A stretch of 64,000 bases of DNA from Lineus longissimus (lineage: Eukaryota; Nemertea; Pilidiophora; Heteronemertea; Lineidae), in contig NC_088326.1 in NCBI RefSeq assembly GCF_910592395.1, positions 4,719,001-4,783,000 of the forward strand, written 5' to 3'. The notes below the pieces were generated by a model. That model saw nothing but the letters and a program-made list of their open reading frames with translations. It did no database searches and was not told the DNA's origin. Shown here piece by piece: positions 11,201 through 23,142 of this stretch (within the stretch, counting starts at the first letter, position 1; every line of letters starts with the position of its first letter). The translations under genes were made by a program, and so were the position numbers.

Positions 11201-14200
11201 CTAGGTTTTGAAAATAACCTGGTCTTTTTCATTAAAACTTGGTTTTGAAAAAGAAATGCATATAAACTTGGTTTATTCCACAAAACATAGTTTTCTTCCA
11301 TGAAACTAGGTTTTCTTGGAAGAAGCATATTTTGATTTTAAAAACAAAGTTATCTTGTTAAAAAAACAGGTTTTTTTAAAGAAAACTCGGTTTTTTAATC
11401 AACTTATGCTTCTTGCAAGAAAACATAGTTTCATGGAGGAAAACATGGTTTTCTTCCATGAAACTAAGTTTTTTAAGAAGAAAACCAGGTTTTTTTCAAT
11501 GAAACCTGGTTTTCTTAATTATTAGACAGACGGCTTGCCATAAACTGTTCAGTCGAATGAGTCTAGGTTTTAAAGCGTGACATTACGTTGAAATTGAGAG
11601 GAACGTATCTTCCTCATGAAACCATCAGCAAATTTGTTCATACGATCGTTCATTCTGCGATATGTGCAGATTTAGAAGTAATGGCAAAAGGGTTGTGCAT
11701 TACGCAATAGGGGAAAAGGGCTTTTTCAGATAAGCAGTTGCTTCACCGGGTAAATTATAGCATGGCTCATTTGATCCTGGCTCTTTCGGTATTTCTTAAT
11801 CGTAGCGGCTCCAACAAACGGGGAAATGAAAAATAGCTATTGTCAAGCAGTATCTTGAATTCGCACTCGACCAGTGCAGAGTCGAGACCCGTCCATTACA
11901 TAGGGCCTGCGTATTACTTCTGTCTGCATGGGTTAATATTTTGGTACTGATAAAACCAGAACGGTTTTAATGGCAGCCAATGCAAAGAGACTGGCCCTAT
12001 CGAACTGTTGCTGCATCGGAGTATTGAGGAACTTTATCAATCAATCTAAAGTTAACTAGTATTGCGCCCAAATTAAAAGAATTACTTAGGAATCTTAGGC
12101 GCATTCTGGAGGTGATTTATAAAAACATCGGCCCCCAAATGCCTTCACCTGTTGCGCGGCTCTACCAAGGTAGGGGTGCTCTCTGATCTCAGGTTGTAGG
12201 ACGACCCTCGACGAAGTCTTATCATCTTACTCATAATACCTGTCACTGGATTCTTGACATACACCATCACAAATGGAACTTGGAGATTGAATATTATCGA
12301 TATAACCGTCGTGACGATGACCGTCTTGATGGCCCTTGATTTGGTGCAGAGTCTTGGGGCAGCCATCGGAAACCTCACCGCGATCAGACGATCAACGCTC
12401 ATCTCTGCGAGAAAGAGCCCGGAAGCCACGGCGTACATGTATACTGTACAGTAATTTAATCTGAAACATATGAAAGGAAAAGGTGAATCAGATCAAAGTT
12501 CACTGAATCAAGAGTCAGTAAGGGGTCGAACCGTTGTAAAAGGGTTCAGCAAGAAGAAGGAGCGAAATATCCAACAATGTCTCACAGGAGTGAAAGGTTG
12601 CAGCGAAAGGTCCACCCCCTGTACATTGCGTATGCATTGATGTACAGGCGAGTCTTTTGATAAAAATGCTATCGTTTCTTACCTTTCGGTCACCGTGATT
12701 CCTTCTCCTACGTCTACTTTAACCTTTCATGGATAGTTTACAATCATTTAACCCCTTATAGACCCTTGATTCAGTGGTCTGTGGTCTGATGACAAAGTGG
12801 GCTATGAAAAACTCTGAGTCGTGACCCTCGTCTTGTAGTCAGGACTCCGAGTCGTGACACTCGTCAGTCACGACTGAAAGCAGCGGGTTGTTTTTTTGAC
12901 ACAGAGTCCACCACTAAGTATTAAAATGTCTGTAACCAAAATTATGTCTCAGATTTTTTCGCTGGTCCCTTCGGTTAAAGCTGATATCGAGTAGTACAGT
13001 GGAAGCGGGCACCTCTCTGATAAGGTCTCTCTCTCTATTTAAGGATACTTCATTTTGCTCGAAGTTGGTCATTTCAACACTCAATATGACATTTGTAATC
13101 AGGACACCTCTCGATTAAGTACAGCATTTCTCGGTCCCAAGGGTCTCCTTGATAGAGAGGCTATTGTATTTTCAGGGCTGAATAACATGGTAGACGAGCT
13201 CACGTATAGTATCCATACACTTGCAACTTGCATACGCCCATAGCGCCAGGGTGGTCTTAACCACTATATCTTATTAAAGGGAATCATTATTTCAAGCTGT
13301 CGCATGTTGCCAACGACCAGTCCGTTCGTTTTCCTACATCCAGATGCGGTACGGTACAATCACAAAATCTCAAGCCGTGTTTGAACATATTTTATGCATG
13401 CTCATAATGGTACACCTTAGAATCGATGTGCTACTAAAGTTGATGGCATGACCGATATGAAGGGATATAATGAAGTTGCATAACCGTGTAGTTAAATAGT
13501 TTCATTAGGTGCCAAAGGCGCGAGTGACTACGAACGGGTACCCCTTCAAACCAGTATTTGACATGTTTGATTCTGTGCACGCGTTTCATAATAATAATAA
13601 TAATAATTTATTTATTTATATAGCGCCACTTTAAAATTAATTGTCAGTGGCGCTGTACAGTGAAGTGCATTTACACAATAAAACATACTTATTAAAACAT
13701 ATTTGCATACAGGAAATTAAGTTAATACACCTCACTGAAAAGGTGGGTCTTGAGGGCAGATTTAAAAGATTTAAAACATTGAATGTTACGGATAAAAGTT
13801 GGAAGGGCATTCCAGAGACGTGGGGCACAGATCCCGAAAGCTCTATCTCCCGCTGTCTTTTTCTTTGCAAATTGCCAAGACAGGGTTGGGGCAGCAGATG
13901 CCCTTGTGTGTCTCTGGTGACCCTGGCCTTGGAGGGAAAGATAGTCGGGGGCCTGTGCCGTGCACGGCTCTGAAAGCAAAAATTAGCACCTTAAAATGAA
14001 TTCTTTGTGCAACTGGCAGCCAGTGAAGATGTTTGAGAACCGGATTAATGTGATCATACTTTTTAGTCTTGGTAATAAGTCTTGCTGCCTGATTTTGCAG
14101 TTTCTGCAACCGACTGATTTCATATGAAGGTAGACCATAAAATAAAGAGTTGCAGAAGTCTAGACGTGATGTTATAAATGCATGTACAAGACTAGTGAGA

Positions 14201-14779
14201 AGTTCAACTGGAAGATACTTTTTAACTGATGCAATGTTGCGGAGGTGGTAAAAGCCAGCTGAGACTACCTTTGAAATATGGTTATGAAATGAATGTTGAT
14301 TGTCAAAAATTACTCCTAGATTTCTTGCAGACACACTGGGGCTGATAGCAGCATCACCTATTTTAATCGGTACATCACTTATCACTTTCAGGGGTTATGT
14401 ATGGTATATAGAGAAGTTGTTCATATTAATATTCGCTTAACTGTGCTTACCTGAATAATGCCTCTCTCAGGTCTTCCTCGAATTGTCCCAGCTCAAAGTA
14501 AACTACCGGTTGAAAAACCGCGTGTTGAATGAGCATCAAAGTGTCCGCCACGGCCATCGCCTTCATGTAGATACACGGGGAGAGCGCCCGGTTGTGTTTC
14601 CTATTCGCCACCAGGATGGAAAGGATGTTTCCCGGCACGCCAATCGCTACTGGCAATATCCACAGGTAACGAGTCAAGATTTGGTAGACCAGAAGCAACA
14701 TGGGATACAGTGGTTGAGGTGTCTCGGTATTCTCGTAGTCTAGAAGACTTACGGTGATAGATGAGTTAGAGGGTTTCAT
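8296..14779 (-). CDS. Gene B: class A GPCR, reference copy
   Basis: Exons 14779-14451, 12460-12240 and 8801-8296 give 351 aa with no interruption. Expected role: plasma-membrane seven-TM receptor signalling through G proteins. TM1 carries GVPGN (N51). TM2 has ADTL (D79). TM3 ends in VDRLIAVRFP (DRL, 133-135). TM4 is about 154-175. TM5 has GPF (P214). Loop 3 is basic and GQGQGK-rich (232-257). TM6 has TSLP (P275). TM7 has NFYMY (321-325) followed by a Lys/Arg-rich helix 8 and CC at 347-348, a possible palmitoylation site. The canonical TM3 and loop 2 cysteines are not seen. Donors are GTAAGC and GTATTA. The split codons are AG/A and G/GC. The overall look is of an invertebrate peptide-receptor-like or chemoreceptor-like family (FMRFamide-, TRH- or GPR139-like), but the subfamily is a guess. 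The introns carry a foldback-like element and a LINE. Confidence 0.87.
10404..11541. mobile_element. Foldback-like DNA element in intron 2 of B
   Basis: Flanked by a perfect 8-bp direct repeat, AAACTGTT, at 10396-10403 and 11542-11549; gene F has a single similar site here. The ends are inverted repeats starting ATGGCAAGCCGT. The arms (about 10404-10863 and 11190-11541) are built of many degenerate, themselves palindromic, AAGAAAACCTAGGTTTTCTT-like units. They enclose a core of about 325 bp that is unlike the arms. The innermost arm ends also match in inverted orientation (CTAGTCTTTTTACCTC and its complement). No transposase is present, so it is non-autonomous. The structure resembles Foldback/Galileo-type elements, but the superfamily is not established. 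Confidence 0.75.
12997..13166. mobile_element. Pogo-like MITE, intron 1 of B
   Basis: TA-flanked. The left end CAGTGGAAGCGGGCACC is internally shortened relative to the F copy. The right end, read in reverse, is CAATAGCCTCTCTATCAAGG. Confidence 0.5.
13589..14390 (-). mobile_element. 5'-truncated LINE (L2/CR1-like) in intron 1 of B
   Basis: The minus-strand frame 14385-13843, then 13979-13722 after a frameshift, encodes the C-terminal part of a LINE reverse transcriptase ORF. Visible pieces are LGVIFDNQHSFHNHISKV, RLDFCNSLFYGLP, LKHLHWLPVAQRI and APRLWNALP, a set typical of CR1/L2-type elements. The 3' end carries a short ATT-type microsatellite (13589-13610). TTTCA occurs on both sides and once in gene F, so it is the likely target duplication. 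The catalytic part of the RT is absent. Confidence 0.75.
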
Positions 14780-15137
14780 TGCGGAGCCACCTCGAAAAAA
14801 TAAATTTCGATGACGTTACGAAATATTAGATTAGGCTAATAAAGGCCACGCTGCACAGAAGTCTTTCCGTGTCACTCTGTAACCATTTCATGACACGAAA
14901 TTCAATTACACACATCGGTAACTTTATATCTTATGTTTAGAACTTTGGTAACATGATAGTGTATTCACTTGACACGCCAATATATGTTAATCTGAAACTC
15001 CCGGGTATGCGAAAGCATGCTTTTTCTGGAATGGGTTTGTTTGCATAGCTTGTTCAGTCGTTATCCGACTCCCTGGTGTTGGCAGTAACAAAACCAAAAT
15101 TAGGCTTTTTATTACGAGGGCTAAGGTCAAAGGACTA

Positions 15138-15176
15138 CTATATACCTGGACACCACCGCGGTCCGCCGCTGCGGCG
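15138..15176 (-). promoter_or_regulatory. Candidate core promoter of gene B
   Basis: On the minus strand a GC-rich block (GCCGCAGCGGCGGACCGCGG) is followed by TATATAG, about 360 bp upstream of the ATG. The arrangement is kept in C, D, F and G. A start site about 30 bp further on is inferred, which would give a 5' UTR of about 330 nt. Confidence 0.4.
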
Positions 15177-15267
15177 AAATTTTAAGCCTTCGTAGCTACC
15201 TCTGCCGCCAAACCCCAGTAGAACTTGTTCGGCTTGACTTCAGAAGAACAACAAAGGTGATAAAGTA

Positions 15268-15504
15268 ATGAATTCCATTGTAAATTTCTCTTCAAAGCAT
15301 CAACATCATTTGCTGGTGGTGAATAATTTTCATGGTGCATTTTCATTTCCTCTCGGTCCGGGAAAGACAACTGTACAGAAATGCTTTTCTTTAAGCTACA
15401 TAGAAGAATGTCTGATCACCACAGCATTCCTTGCATGGTCTTTCCATGTCGTCTCGGGGTATTTATTGCAGGTCACTTCAAATACAAGCTCTGAGAAAAA
15501 GTAA
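15268..15504 (+). other. Open frame conserved in six upstream regions
   Basis: An open frame of about 78-88 codons (…NNFHGAFSFPL…, …IEECLITTAFLAW…) recurs upstream of B, C (22240-22494), D (33359-33613), E (41795-42049), F (46793-47047) and G (54386-54652). It is on the opposite strand to the receptors. The ATG is lost in B, where the frame starts later, and the 3' ends differ by frameshift. It could be a small gene, but duplication alone may explain the conservation. Confidence 0.25.
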
Positions 15505-15828
15505 TGAAATCAAATGCGAAACATGGCTGTTCTGATTACTTAATATAACACACCCGTAATGTTGTATAATTCAATAAAAGAGAAGCTCTTTGAACTTTCT
15601 AGCGCTTTTGATTTAATATTTTTTTGTACCTATTCAGCGCTGTTATACTACTTTAGAGTGTTTAGTGTAAGATCTGTTAAAAATGAGTTTGGCATCTTAG
15701 GATAATTCCAAGTGTTTTGTGTAACATGGTCCAAATAATAGCGGGTAGATGGCAAGGAGTAGTCGTAATTGGAGCATTTTCAGAATGACGTGTGACTAAC
15801 GTTACAGGTTCTGAAATTAACGACCCTA

Positions 15829-16017
15829 GGGCCGTTAACAAGAGACCAAAGCCGATTTAGATCGATCCAGATCGGTCTAAGGTTGGTCTGCCTTGTATAA
15901 ACTCGCGTGAATGTGATCTGGTCTGGTTCGATGTACGGGTCATACTTGCGTCATCGATGTGATTCGGTCTGGTTGTGGTCTGGTCGAGTTCGGTTTGGTT
16001 GGGCCCCTGTAAACGGC
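15829..16017. repeat. Spacer inverted-repeat element, B-C
   Basis: About 189 bp. Ends are GGGCCGTTAACAAGAGACC and the inverted GCCGTTTACAGGGG; homologous to the element at 7783. Confidence 0.45.
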
Positions 16018-16443
16018 TTATATAATCTCTTACAGCGCACTTCATAGAGGCATTATAATACCCTTACCGCTCCTCAGTCGGTACCAGAGCAATTGATGCA
16101 TCACCAAGTCACCCTCGAGTTTCTGAATGGAACCCTGTTGCAGGCCCTGTTGTCCACATTTTCGTCAGGCCGAAAGATTAACTGAGCCGGTTGATGCATC
16201 ATGAAGTCATGTGCGAGTTTCTGAATGGAACCCTGTGGCAGGCCTGGCCTATTGGTCACATCGATGTTCATTAGGCCGAGTCTAGCTTTCTGACCTGCAC
16301 CTAACTTATCAAAAGGAAATGAGAAGGTCAATTTTCACCTCCCGAGAAAACGTAAAATATAAGCCGAAACGTTGTTCATGCCGCAGGGGAAAAAAACTTG
16401 TCTTATGATTCAGGGGTCCGTAAGTCAAGGTGGAAAAGCACGA

Positions 16444-19400
16444 TTATGATTTGAAGCAACAATGGAATGATTCTCTGAAGACTTCGCGCAAATCTTTTCG
16501 GTATTTCGCACCGCCCCCTATACAGTACATATAAAAATTAATTGCATAGTTGAAAAACCACAGATTTACTACAGCGAAGACCTCGACGAGATACCGCAGG
16601 TTCCAATAGACTTCATCCATTTTGTAAATCTCCCCGATAGCTGGCAGATCCATCAACACTCCGTGCAGTCGAAATGGAAGTGACGTCACGCAATATGCCA
16701 GGCTAACAAATATGAGCATGCGCGTTAGGTGTTGTTGTTCCTTCAGTTTCTCCTGACCTTGACCTTCTCTGATAGTTCCGCTCATCTTTGCCCGCTGCGC
16801 CGATGCCTTTTTAACCGTGGCAATAATGACTAGATTTGCCCCGATTATGACGACGAACGGGCCGAAAGTTGCCATAAACATTTGTGATAATGAGGCAACA
16901 ATCTCAATTTGAGGGTATTCTTGGACTTGGATGATGAGAAGTTCGGTGCCTGAGAATTATAATGGTATTTTTTCGTAAACAAAAACAAGGCCACGTAGAC
17001 TTTACTTAAACTTTACTTAATGTACACGATGATTGATAGAGGGCTCTGGCCTGATGCTGCAGATCGGATAAACAATGATAACCATGTAACGTGCATATCG
17101 CGATTTCAGTGATGTTTTCCAGTGTTCTTCAAGTGTCCATTGATTTCTTAAGCTTGCTGTTAGTGGCAGTTGATATAACATTTTGCATGAAAACTTTAAT
17201 AAGACATGGCATAGGATGTGAATCCATATCCATGTCATTTCAAAATATTTGACTCTCTTAACTTGTTATGTGATCGAGAGGCGGGCTTAACTTTTTAAAC
17301 TTCTACACTCGCACCATGTTATCGACACTATCCCCATCTCCTTGATAAACCTGCCAGACATTTTTACCGCATACTCTTAAAAAATTATCAATAAAAACAA
17401 CTACACATCATGTAGTACATATTGCACCAACTGGGAAATAAGTAACATTACCAGTGAAACTGACCAGTATTTCGTTATTGTTACTGGGGGAAATGGAAAA
17501 TATATATATATATACGCATATACATATATAGGAGAATCTTGAATTCACACCGTACCAGTGCAGAGTCGAGACTCTTCCATTACCTATGGCCTGCGTATTA
17601 CTGCTCTCTGCCTGGGTTACTATTTTGGTGCTGATATAACACGGACGGTTTTAATGGCAGCCAATGCAAGCACAGAGGCTGGCCCTATCGAAATGTTGAT
17701 GCATCGGAGTATTTAGGGACTTTATCAATCGATCTAAAGTTAACTAGTATTGCGCCCCAATTAGAATAATTACTTTAGGAATCTTAGCCGCATTCTGGAG
17801 CTGAGTTATAGAAAGACCGGCCCCCAAATGCCTTACACCTGGTGCGCGGCTCTACCAAGGTAGGTGTGCTCTCTGATCTCAGGGAGTAGGACGACCCTCG
17901 ACGAAGTTTCACCATCTCACTCATACATACCTATCACTGGATTCTTGACATACTCCATCACAAATGGAACTTGGAGATTGAATATTATCGATATAACCGT
18001 CGTGATTATGACCGTCTTGATAGCCCTTGATTTGGTGCAGAGTCTTGGGGCAGCCATCGGAAACCTCACCGCGATGAGACGATCAACGCTCATCTCTGCG
18101 AGAAAGAGCCCGGAAGCCACGGCGTACATGTATACTGTACAGTAATGTAACCTAAAAAGAAAGGGTTAGTGAATCAAGTGTCGGTATGGAGTCAAAGCAT
18201 TGTAAAGGGGTTCTGTCAGAAGAGGGAGCAAAAATCCAAAGAGTTATCGAAGGAGCGAGAGGTCCCCCCTCCTGTACCTTGCCTAGTACAATGATGTATA
18301 GGGGCGATCTTGTGAAGTGATAAAAATGCTGAAATTTCGTACCTTTGGTGCGTATGGGACCTCCGTTGTTTTTCTCTCCTACATCTACATGTACCTTAAC
18401 CCTTCTTTGACACAATGTGGCCTAATGAAAACTCTGAGTTGTGACACTCGACAGCAGCGGGTTCTTTTTTTTGACACAGAGTTCACTCTGAGTCGTGACA
18501 CTCGTCAGTCACGACTGAAAGCAGCAGGTTGTTTTTTGACACAACTTTATTAATTTCACAATTTTCCACAGAAAGGCCCCTACTATATGACTCATACTCA
18601 CGTCATAACCCAGTAACCAGTATGATTGTAAAGATCTGCTTACTGCATGCCAACCCCCCGAAAAAAAACAAACAATTAATTTCAATTCCTCCAGAGCTTT
18701 GCCCGAAATTCTTTCATATCATGCCTGACACATTCTATTTTCACATGAAACTCCGACCCTATCTCACCTGAGGTACACAATGAACATACCCGTTTTCCCT
18801 AAGGATATTTTTCGTTCTCCAATACTCAATATGACGGTTATGATGTGATACACGAACCTTTGAAATGACTCCTAAAGTTAGCGTTAACCACTGAATCTGA
18901 ATTTGTCAGCGTTAGCATTAGTCAATCAAGCTCACCCCAGCATGCGTATGGCAGGATACCTGTCCCAAGTAATCCCCACCCACGCGGCCATTGACGAATC
19001 TACACTCAAGCAATTTACAAAAGTCAAGTAACGAAATTCCGAACAAAAACCGAGAATCCCTATTACACGAGATCTTAATGTCTCTCACACCGGTGTATCT
19101 AATACCTGATTAGAAAAGAGTGAGTATTTTGACAATCATCAAAATCGTCCACCACTCCCGTTCTAGCATTCAAATTGTCCATTGGCAAAACACACCCAAG
19201 CTGACTTTATTTCTGATATCCATCTCCCAAAAGACTGAAAGCATCAAAATCAGGTGATGCTGTGTACACGCTAGACCTTGTTGGTGGTGTGTACACGAAA
19301 CACATGTAACTGTCATCTTCAGTACCAAAAAAGATTTTAGCAACTTTAACCAGGCACAGTAAGCATTTATCTGCAATAACTTCACGCCACGTCGAACATC

Positions 19401-21798
19401 TTCTAGAACTAAAATTGGTACCAACTGATTACCAACCCGTACCATCCCCACTGTACTTTATCCCAGGTTTCGAAAACTGAATATACTAATCTACATTTGT
19501 TATCTCATCTACTCTTGTGGAACCAACCCACGTCTCCAAGCATGCAAATATGTGAACATCTTTACTAGTATCATCGGTATCTGACCACTCCAGTTTACAA
19601 CTGGTTGTTGAAGTAAATAATCAAACTAATAAAATGTCCGATAACAATGATAGAAAGGCGGTAAAAATCCAGTTATGGGACAGTGTCGCTCAAGACGACA
19701 TTGTGAGGTATCAGGAAGTATTAACAGCCAAATTAGGCGAAATAAATGTTCCCTTTCATGCACTTAGGTGTAATAATTACTCGTGTACGAACCACACTGG
19801 GGATATAGAAAAATTCCACGATGATATAGTATCGGCATGCGTTAGGGCAGGTGATGAAACCATACCTTTTAGTAATAAGAGTACCTTTCGCGGTAGAGCA
19901 GGTTGAGACGATGAAATCAGTGAGCAAAAGTGACGGGCTCAGTTTTGGCATGAGTTATGGAAGGAAAATAGGAGACCAAGAAATGGTTACGTCGCAGACA
20001 TACGTCGCAACACAAGGGCACAATATCATTTAGCGGTAAAACGGGTGAAAAAGAATCAAGATAAGGTAGCTGCAGATAAAATTGGCAAACTCAACTAGGG
20101 GTAAGAGTAGTAAGGAATTCCGGACAGATGTAAAGAAAATAAAAGGTACAGGTCGTGTCACACCTAATACTATGGACGGTGTTGAGGGGAGTGAGGCGAT
20201 ATGTCAAGTTTTTGCAAATAAATTCAGTAGGTTAAACAACTCAGTTCCGTATGAAGTTGATGAAATGCATAAGTTGAAAATGTGTCTAAATGATAGTATT
20301 TTACAAAATTGCTGAGTTGGTCAATGCCAAAATGATCATCGAGTTAATGTGCTGGAAGTTTTTCAGGGGGTGAAACAGCTTAAAGCGGGAAAAAAGACAG
20401 TATTTCAGACATTAGATCTGATCATTTTATGAATGGTGGTCCTAAACGTTATACGTATATATCGTTTCTGCTTAGTTCGATGATCTCACATGGTTACTGT
20501 CCTACCAATTTTACAAGGTCTTAGGTAATACCGATACCTAAAAATAATAGGAAGTCTTTATGTTCATCAGAGAATTATAGAGGTATTTCTCTGAGCAGCA
20601 TTATTGGCAAGATTCTCGATAACATCCTATTAAAGAAGTACGATTCTATTTTATCTACATCTGACTCCCAGTTTGGTTTTAAGGCTGGGATGTCAACGGC
20701 TACATGCAGCACTGTTGTGAATGAGGTTATAGAATATTACAATAGCTGCAAAACTGCAGTCTACTGTGTTATGCTTGATGCAAGTCGGGCCTTCGTTTGT
20801 GTTCATTTCATTAAATTATTTAGGGTATAGATGAAGAAAAGCCTGTGCCCTTTAATTGCACGACTTCTGGCCAATTTATATACAAATCAGATCATGCAAG
20901 TAAAGTGGGGTGAGGTTTTATCGATGGAATTCTCAGTTAGGAATGGTGTGAAACAAGGGGGTGTATTATCACCAGTATTGTTCTGTATATATCTTGACGA
21001 ACTTTTAGATAAATTGGGTAAATCTGGGGTTGGCTGCCACATTGGCAGCATGTTCTTTGACGCCTTTGCCTATGCAGATGATGTCATCATTTTAGCGCCG
21101 TCATTAATCGGGCTTAGGAAAATGTTGAAGGTTGCAAGTGAGTTCTCGCTTGAGTATATGATTTCTTTCAACGCGTTGAAAAGCAAATTTCTTGTATTTG
21201 GGTGTAATGATCCTCCACCCGAGGTGGTTTTTCAAGGTAATGCAATCAGAGTATCCCAAGAGGAAATTCATTTAGGGATACTTCTGGGTCATGACGTACG
21301 ACGTAGGCGGATACAACTATGCATTAGGCGACATAGGCGCCATTGATCATGGTGATTAAGAACGGGTACCCCTTCAAACCCGTATTTGACATGTTTGATT
21401 CTGTGCACGAGTTTAATATATTATGCATAGAGAAGGTGTTATAATTGATATTAGTTAGACTGTGCCGACCTGAAAAATGCCTCTCTCCGGTCTTCATCGA
21501 CATATCCCAACTTAAAGTAAACTACCGGGTGATAAACCGCGTTTTGAATGAGCATCAAAGTGTCCACCACGGCCATCGCCTTCATGTAGATACACGGGGA
21601 GAGCGTCCTGTTGTGTTTCCTATTCGCCACCAGGATGGAAAGGATGTTTCCCGGCACGCCCATCGCTACTGGTAACATCCACAGATAACGAGTCAATATC
21701 TGGTAGGCCAGAAACAACATTGGGTACAGTCGTTGAGGTGAATCGGTATTCTCGTAGTCTAGAAGACTTGCGGTGATAGATGAACTAGGGGGTTTCAT
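16444..21798 (-). CDS. Gene C: class A GPCR, C/D/G subtype
   Basis: Exons 21798-21470, 18151-17931 and 16949-16444 give 351 aa, open throughout. Subtype markers: MKPPSSS start, AVVDTL in TM2, QNAVYHPVVYFKLGYVDED in loop 1, TELLIIQVQEYPQ before TM5, LPFRLHGVLMDL at TM6/loop 3, and MDEV with VEVFAVV in TM7. It has no N-terminal NSS sequon. The exon 1 donor is GTCGGC, a weak site that replaces the GTAGGC or GTAAGC of A, B, E and F. If intron 1 were retained the protein would stop after a further six residues. Intron 2 is only 981 bp, sharing a deletion with gene G. Intron 1 holds two LINE pieces. Confidence 0.84.
17931..18151 (-). CDS. Gene C exon 2 (TM3-TM4)
   Basis: Listed as the model for this exon in all copies. 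The acceptor TTTTTAG precedes the G that completes Arg110. Then come LHYCTVYMYAV, the DRL motif, TM4, and the NPVIG end split before the GTATGT donor. At protein level this exon is nearly invariant in the array. Confidence 0.85.
18545..19490 (-). mobile_element. LINE-a fragment (endonuclease) in intron 1 of C
   Basis: Minus-strand pieces of an endonuclease domain (around 19451-19170, including DVRRGVKL and the nearby frame FVYTPPTRSS) lie in an element that is intact through the RT in gene E. Internal parts are deleted. It ends where LINE-b begins. It is non-functional. Confidence 0.6.
19490..21320 (+). mobile_element. LINE-b copy in intron 1 of C (dead)
   Basis: A plus-strand non-LTR retrotransposon of Jockey/CR1-like appearance. 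The endonuclease-RT linker is at 19634-20310. The RT (20580-21346) has GVKQGGVLSPVLF and the catalytic YADD (AYADDVIIL). Nonsense codons at 19904-19906 (TGA) and 20522-20524 (TAG) are shared with the D and G copies. The TAG at 20828-20830 is specific to C. The 3' end is cut off at about 21320, where the sequence joins receptor intron DNA. The left boundary is approximate. Confidence 0.75.
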
Positions 21799-22132
21799 TG
21801 CGGAGCCACCTAATTAAGATGACTTTTCGAAACAACAGATTAGGCTAATAAAGGCCACGTTGCACAGGAGTCTTTCCGTGTCTCTCTGTAACCATTTCAT
21901 GACACGCATTTCAATAACCCACATTGGAAACTTTATATCTTATGTTTCAAACTTTGGTAACAAAATACTTGTATTCACTTGACACGCCAACATGTTAAAG
22001 GTATGCGAAAGCATGTTTCTTTTCTCGAACCAGTTTGTTTGCATGCTTGTTCAGTCGGTAGCCGGCTCCCTGGTGCTGGCAGTACCAAAACCAAAATGAA
22101 GCTTTTTATGACGAGGACTTAGGTCAAATGAC

Positions 22133-22173
22133 TATTATATAGCTGGACATCACCGCGGTCCGCCGTTGCGGAG
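22133..22173 (-). promoter_or_regulatory. Candidate core promoter of gene C
   Basis: TATATAATA on the minus strand at 22141-22133, preceded by the GC-rich GCAACGGCGGACCGCGGTGA block, about 340 bp before the ATG. Confidence 0.42.
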
Positions 22174-22824
22174 AAATTTTAAGCGCGCGTAGTAACTCTG
22201 GCGCCCAACTCCAGTAGAACTTGTCCGGCTTGAGGACAGATGAACAACAAAAGTGATACAGGAATAAATTCCATTGTAACTTCCTCTCTCAAAGCATCAA
22301 CCAATAATTTGCTGGTGGTGAATAATTTTCATGGTGCATTTTCATTTCCTCTCAGTCCGGGAAAGACAACTGTACAGAAATGCCTTTCTTTATGCTACAT
22401 AGAAGAATGTCTGATCACCACAGCATTCCTTGCATGGCCTTTCCATATCGTTTCGAGAACATTTATTGCAGGTCACTTCAAATACAAGCTCTGAGAAAAA
22501 GTAATGAGATCAAATGCGAAAAATGGCTGTTCTGATTACTTATAACACGCCCGTAGTGTTGTATAATTCAATAAAAGAGAAGCTCTTTGAACTTTCTAGC
22601 GCTTTTGGTTTAACATTTTTTGTACCTATTCAGCGCTGTTATACTACTTTAGAGTGTTTATTGTAAGATCTGTTAAAAATAAGTTTGGCATCTTAGGATT
22701 ATTTTATGTTTTGCGTCACATGGTCCAATTAATAGCGGGTAGATGGCAAGGAGTAGTCGTAATTGGAGCATTTTCAGAATGACGTGTGTGACTAACGTTT
22801 CAGGTTCTGAAATTAACGACCCTA

Positions 22825-23013
22825 GGCCGTTAACAAGAGACCAAAACCGATTTAGATCGATCCAGATCGGTCTAAGGTTGGTCTGCTTCGTATAAACTCG
22901 CGAGAGTGTGATCTTGTCTGGTTCGATGTACGGGTCATACTTGCGTCATCGATGTGATTCGGTCTGGTTGTGGTCTGGTCAAGTTCGGTTTGGTTGGGTC
23001 CCCTGTAAACGGC
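22825..23013. repeat. Spacer inverted-repeat element, C-D
   Basis: About 189 bp, same ends and interior as the B-C copy. It sits just left of the PIF/Harbinger insertion. Confidence 0.45.
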
Positions 23014-23142
23014 TCATATAATCTCTTACAGCGCACTTCATAGAGGCAATATAATGCCCTTACCGCTCATCAGTCGGTACCAGAGCAATTGATGCAACAT
23101 CATGTCATGCGCGAGTTTCTGAATGGAACCCTGTTGCAGGCC

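Larger units (their letters stand above)
14780..16443. other. B-C spacer
   Basis: Holds the upstream region of B (TATA-like box 15138-15144), a conserved open frame (15268-15504), the inverted-repeat element 15829-16017 and, at 16105-16240, a duplicated stretch of about 95 bp containing GAGTTTCTGAATGGAACCCTG. That duplication is shared only with the F-G spacer. The rest is noncoding. Confidence 0.6.

Noticed and set aside
10430-11525. Regularly spaced repeats as a CRISPR-like array
   Set aside because: The units are palindromic, irregular and without unique spacers, and lie in a eukaryotic intron within an element that has inverted ends and a target duplication.
19170-19906. Opposite-strand endonuclease and RT parts in C as one LINE with a twin-priming 5' inversion
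   Set aside because: Both strands carry endonuclease C-terminal sequence, and the minus-strand element continues with its own RT in gene E, so these are two different LINEs.
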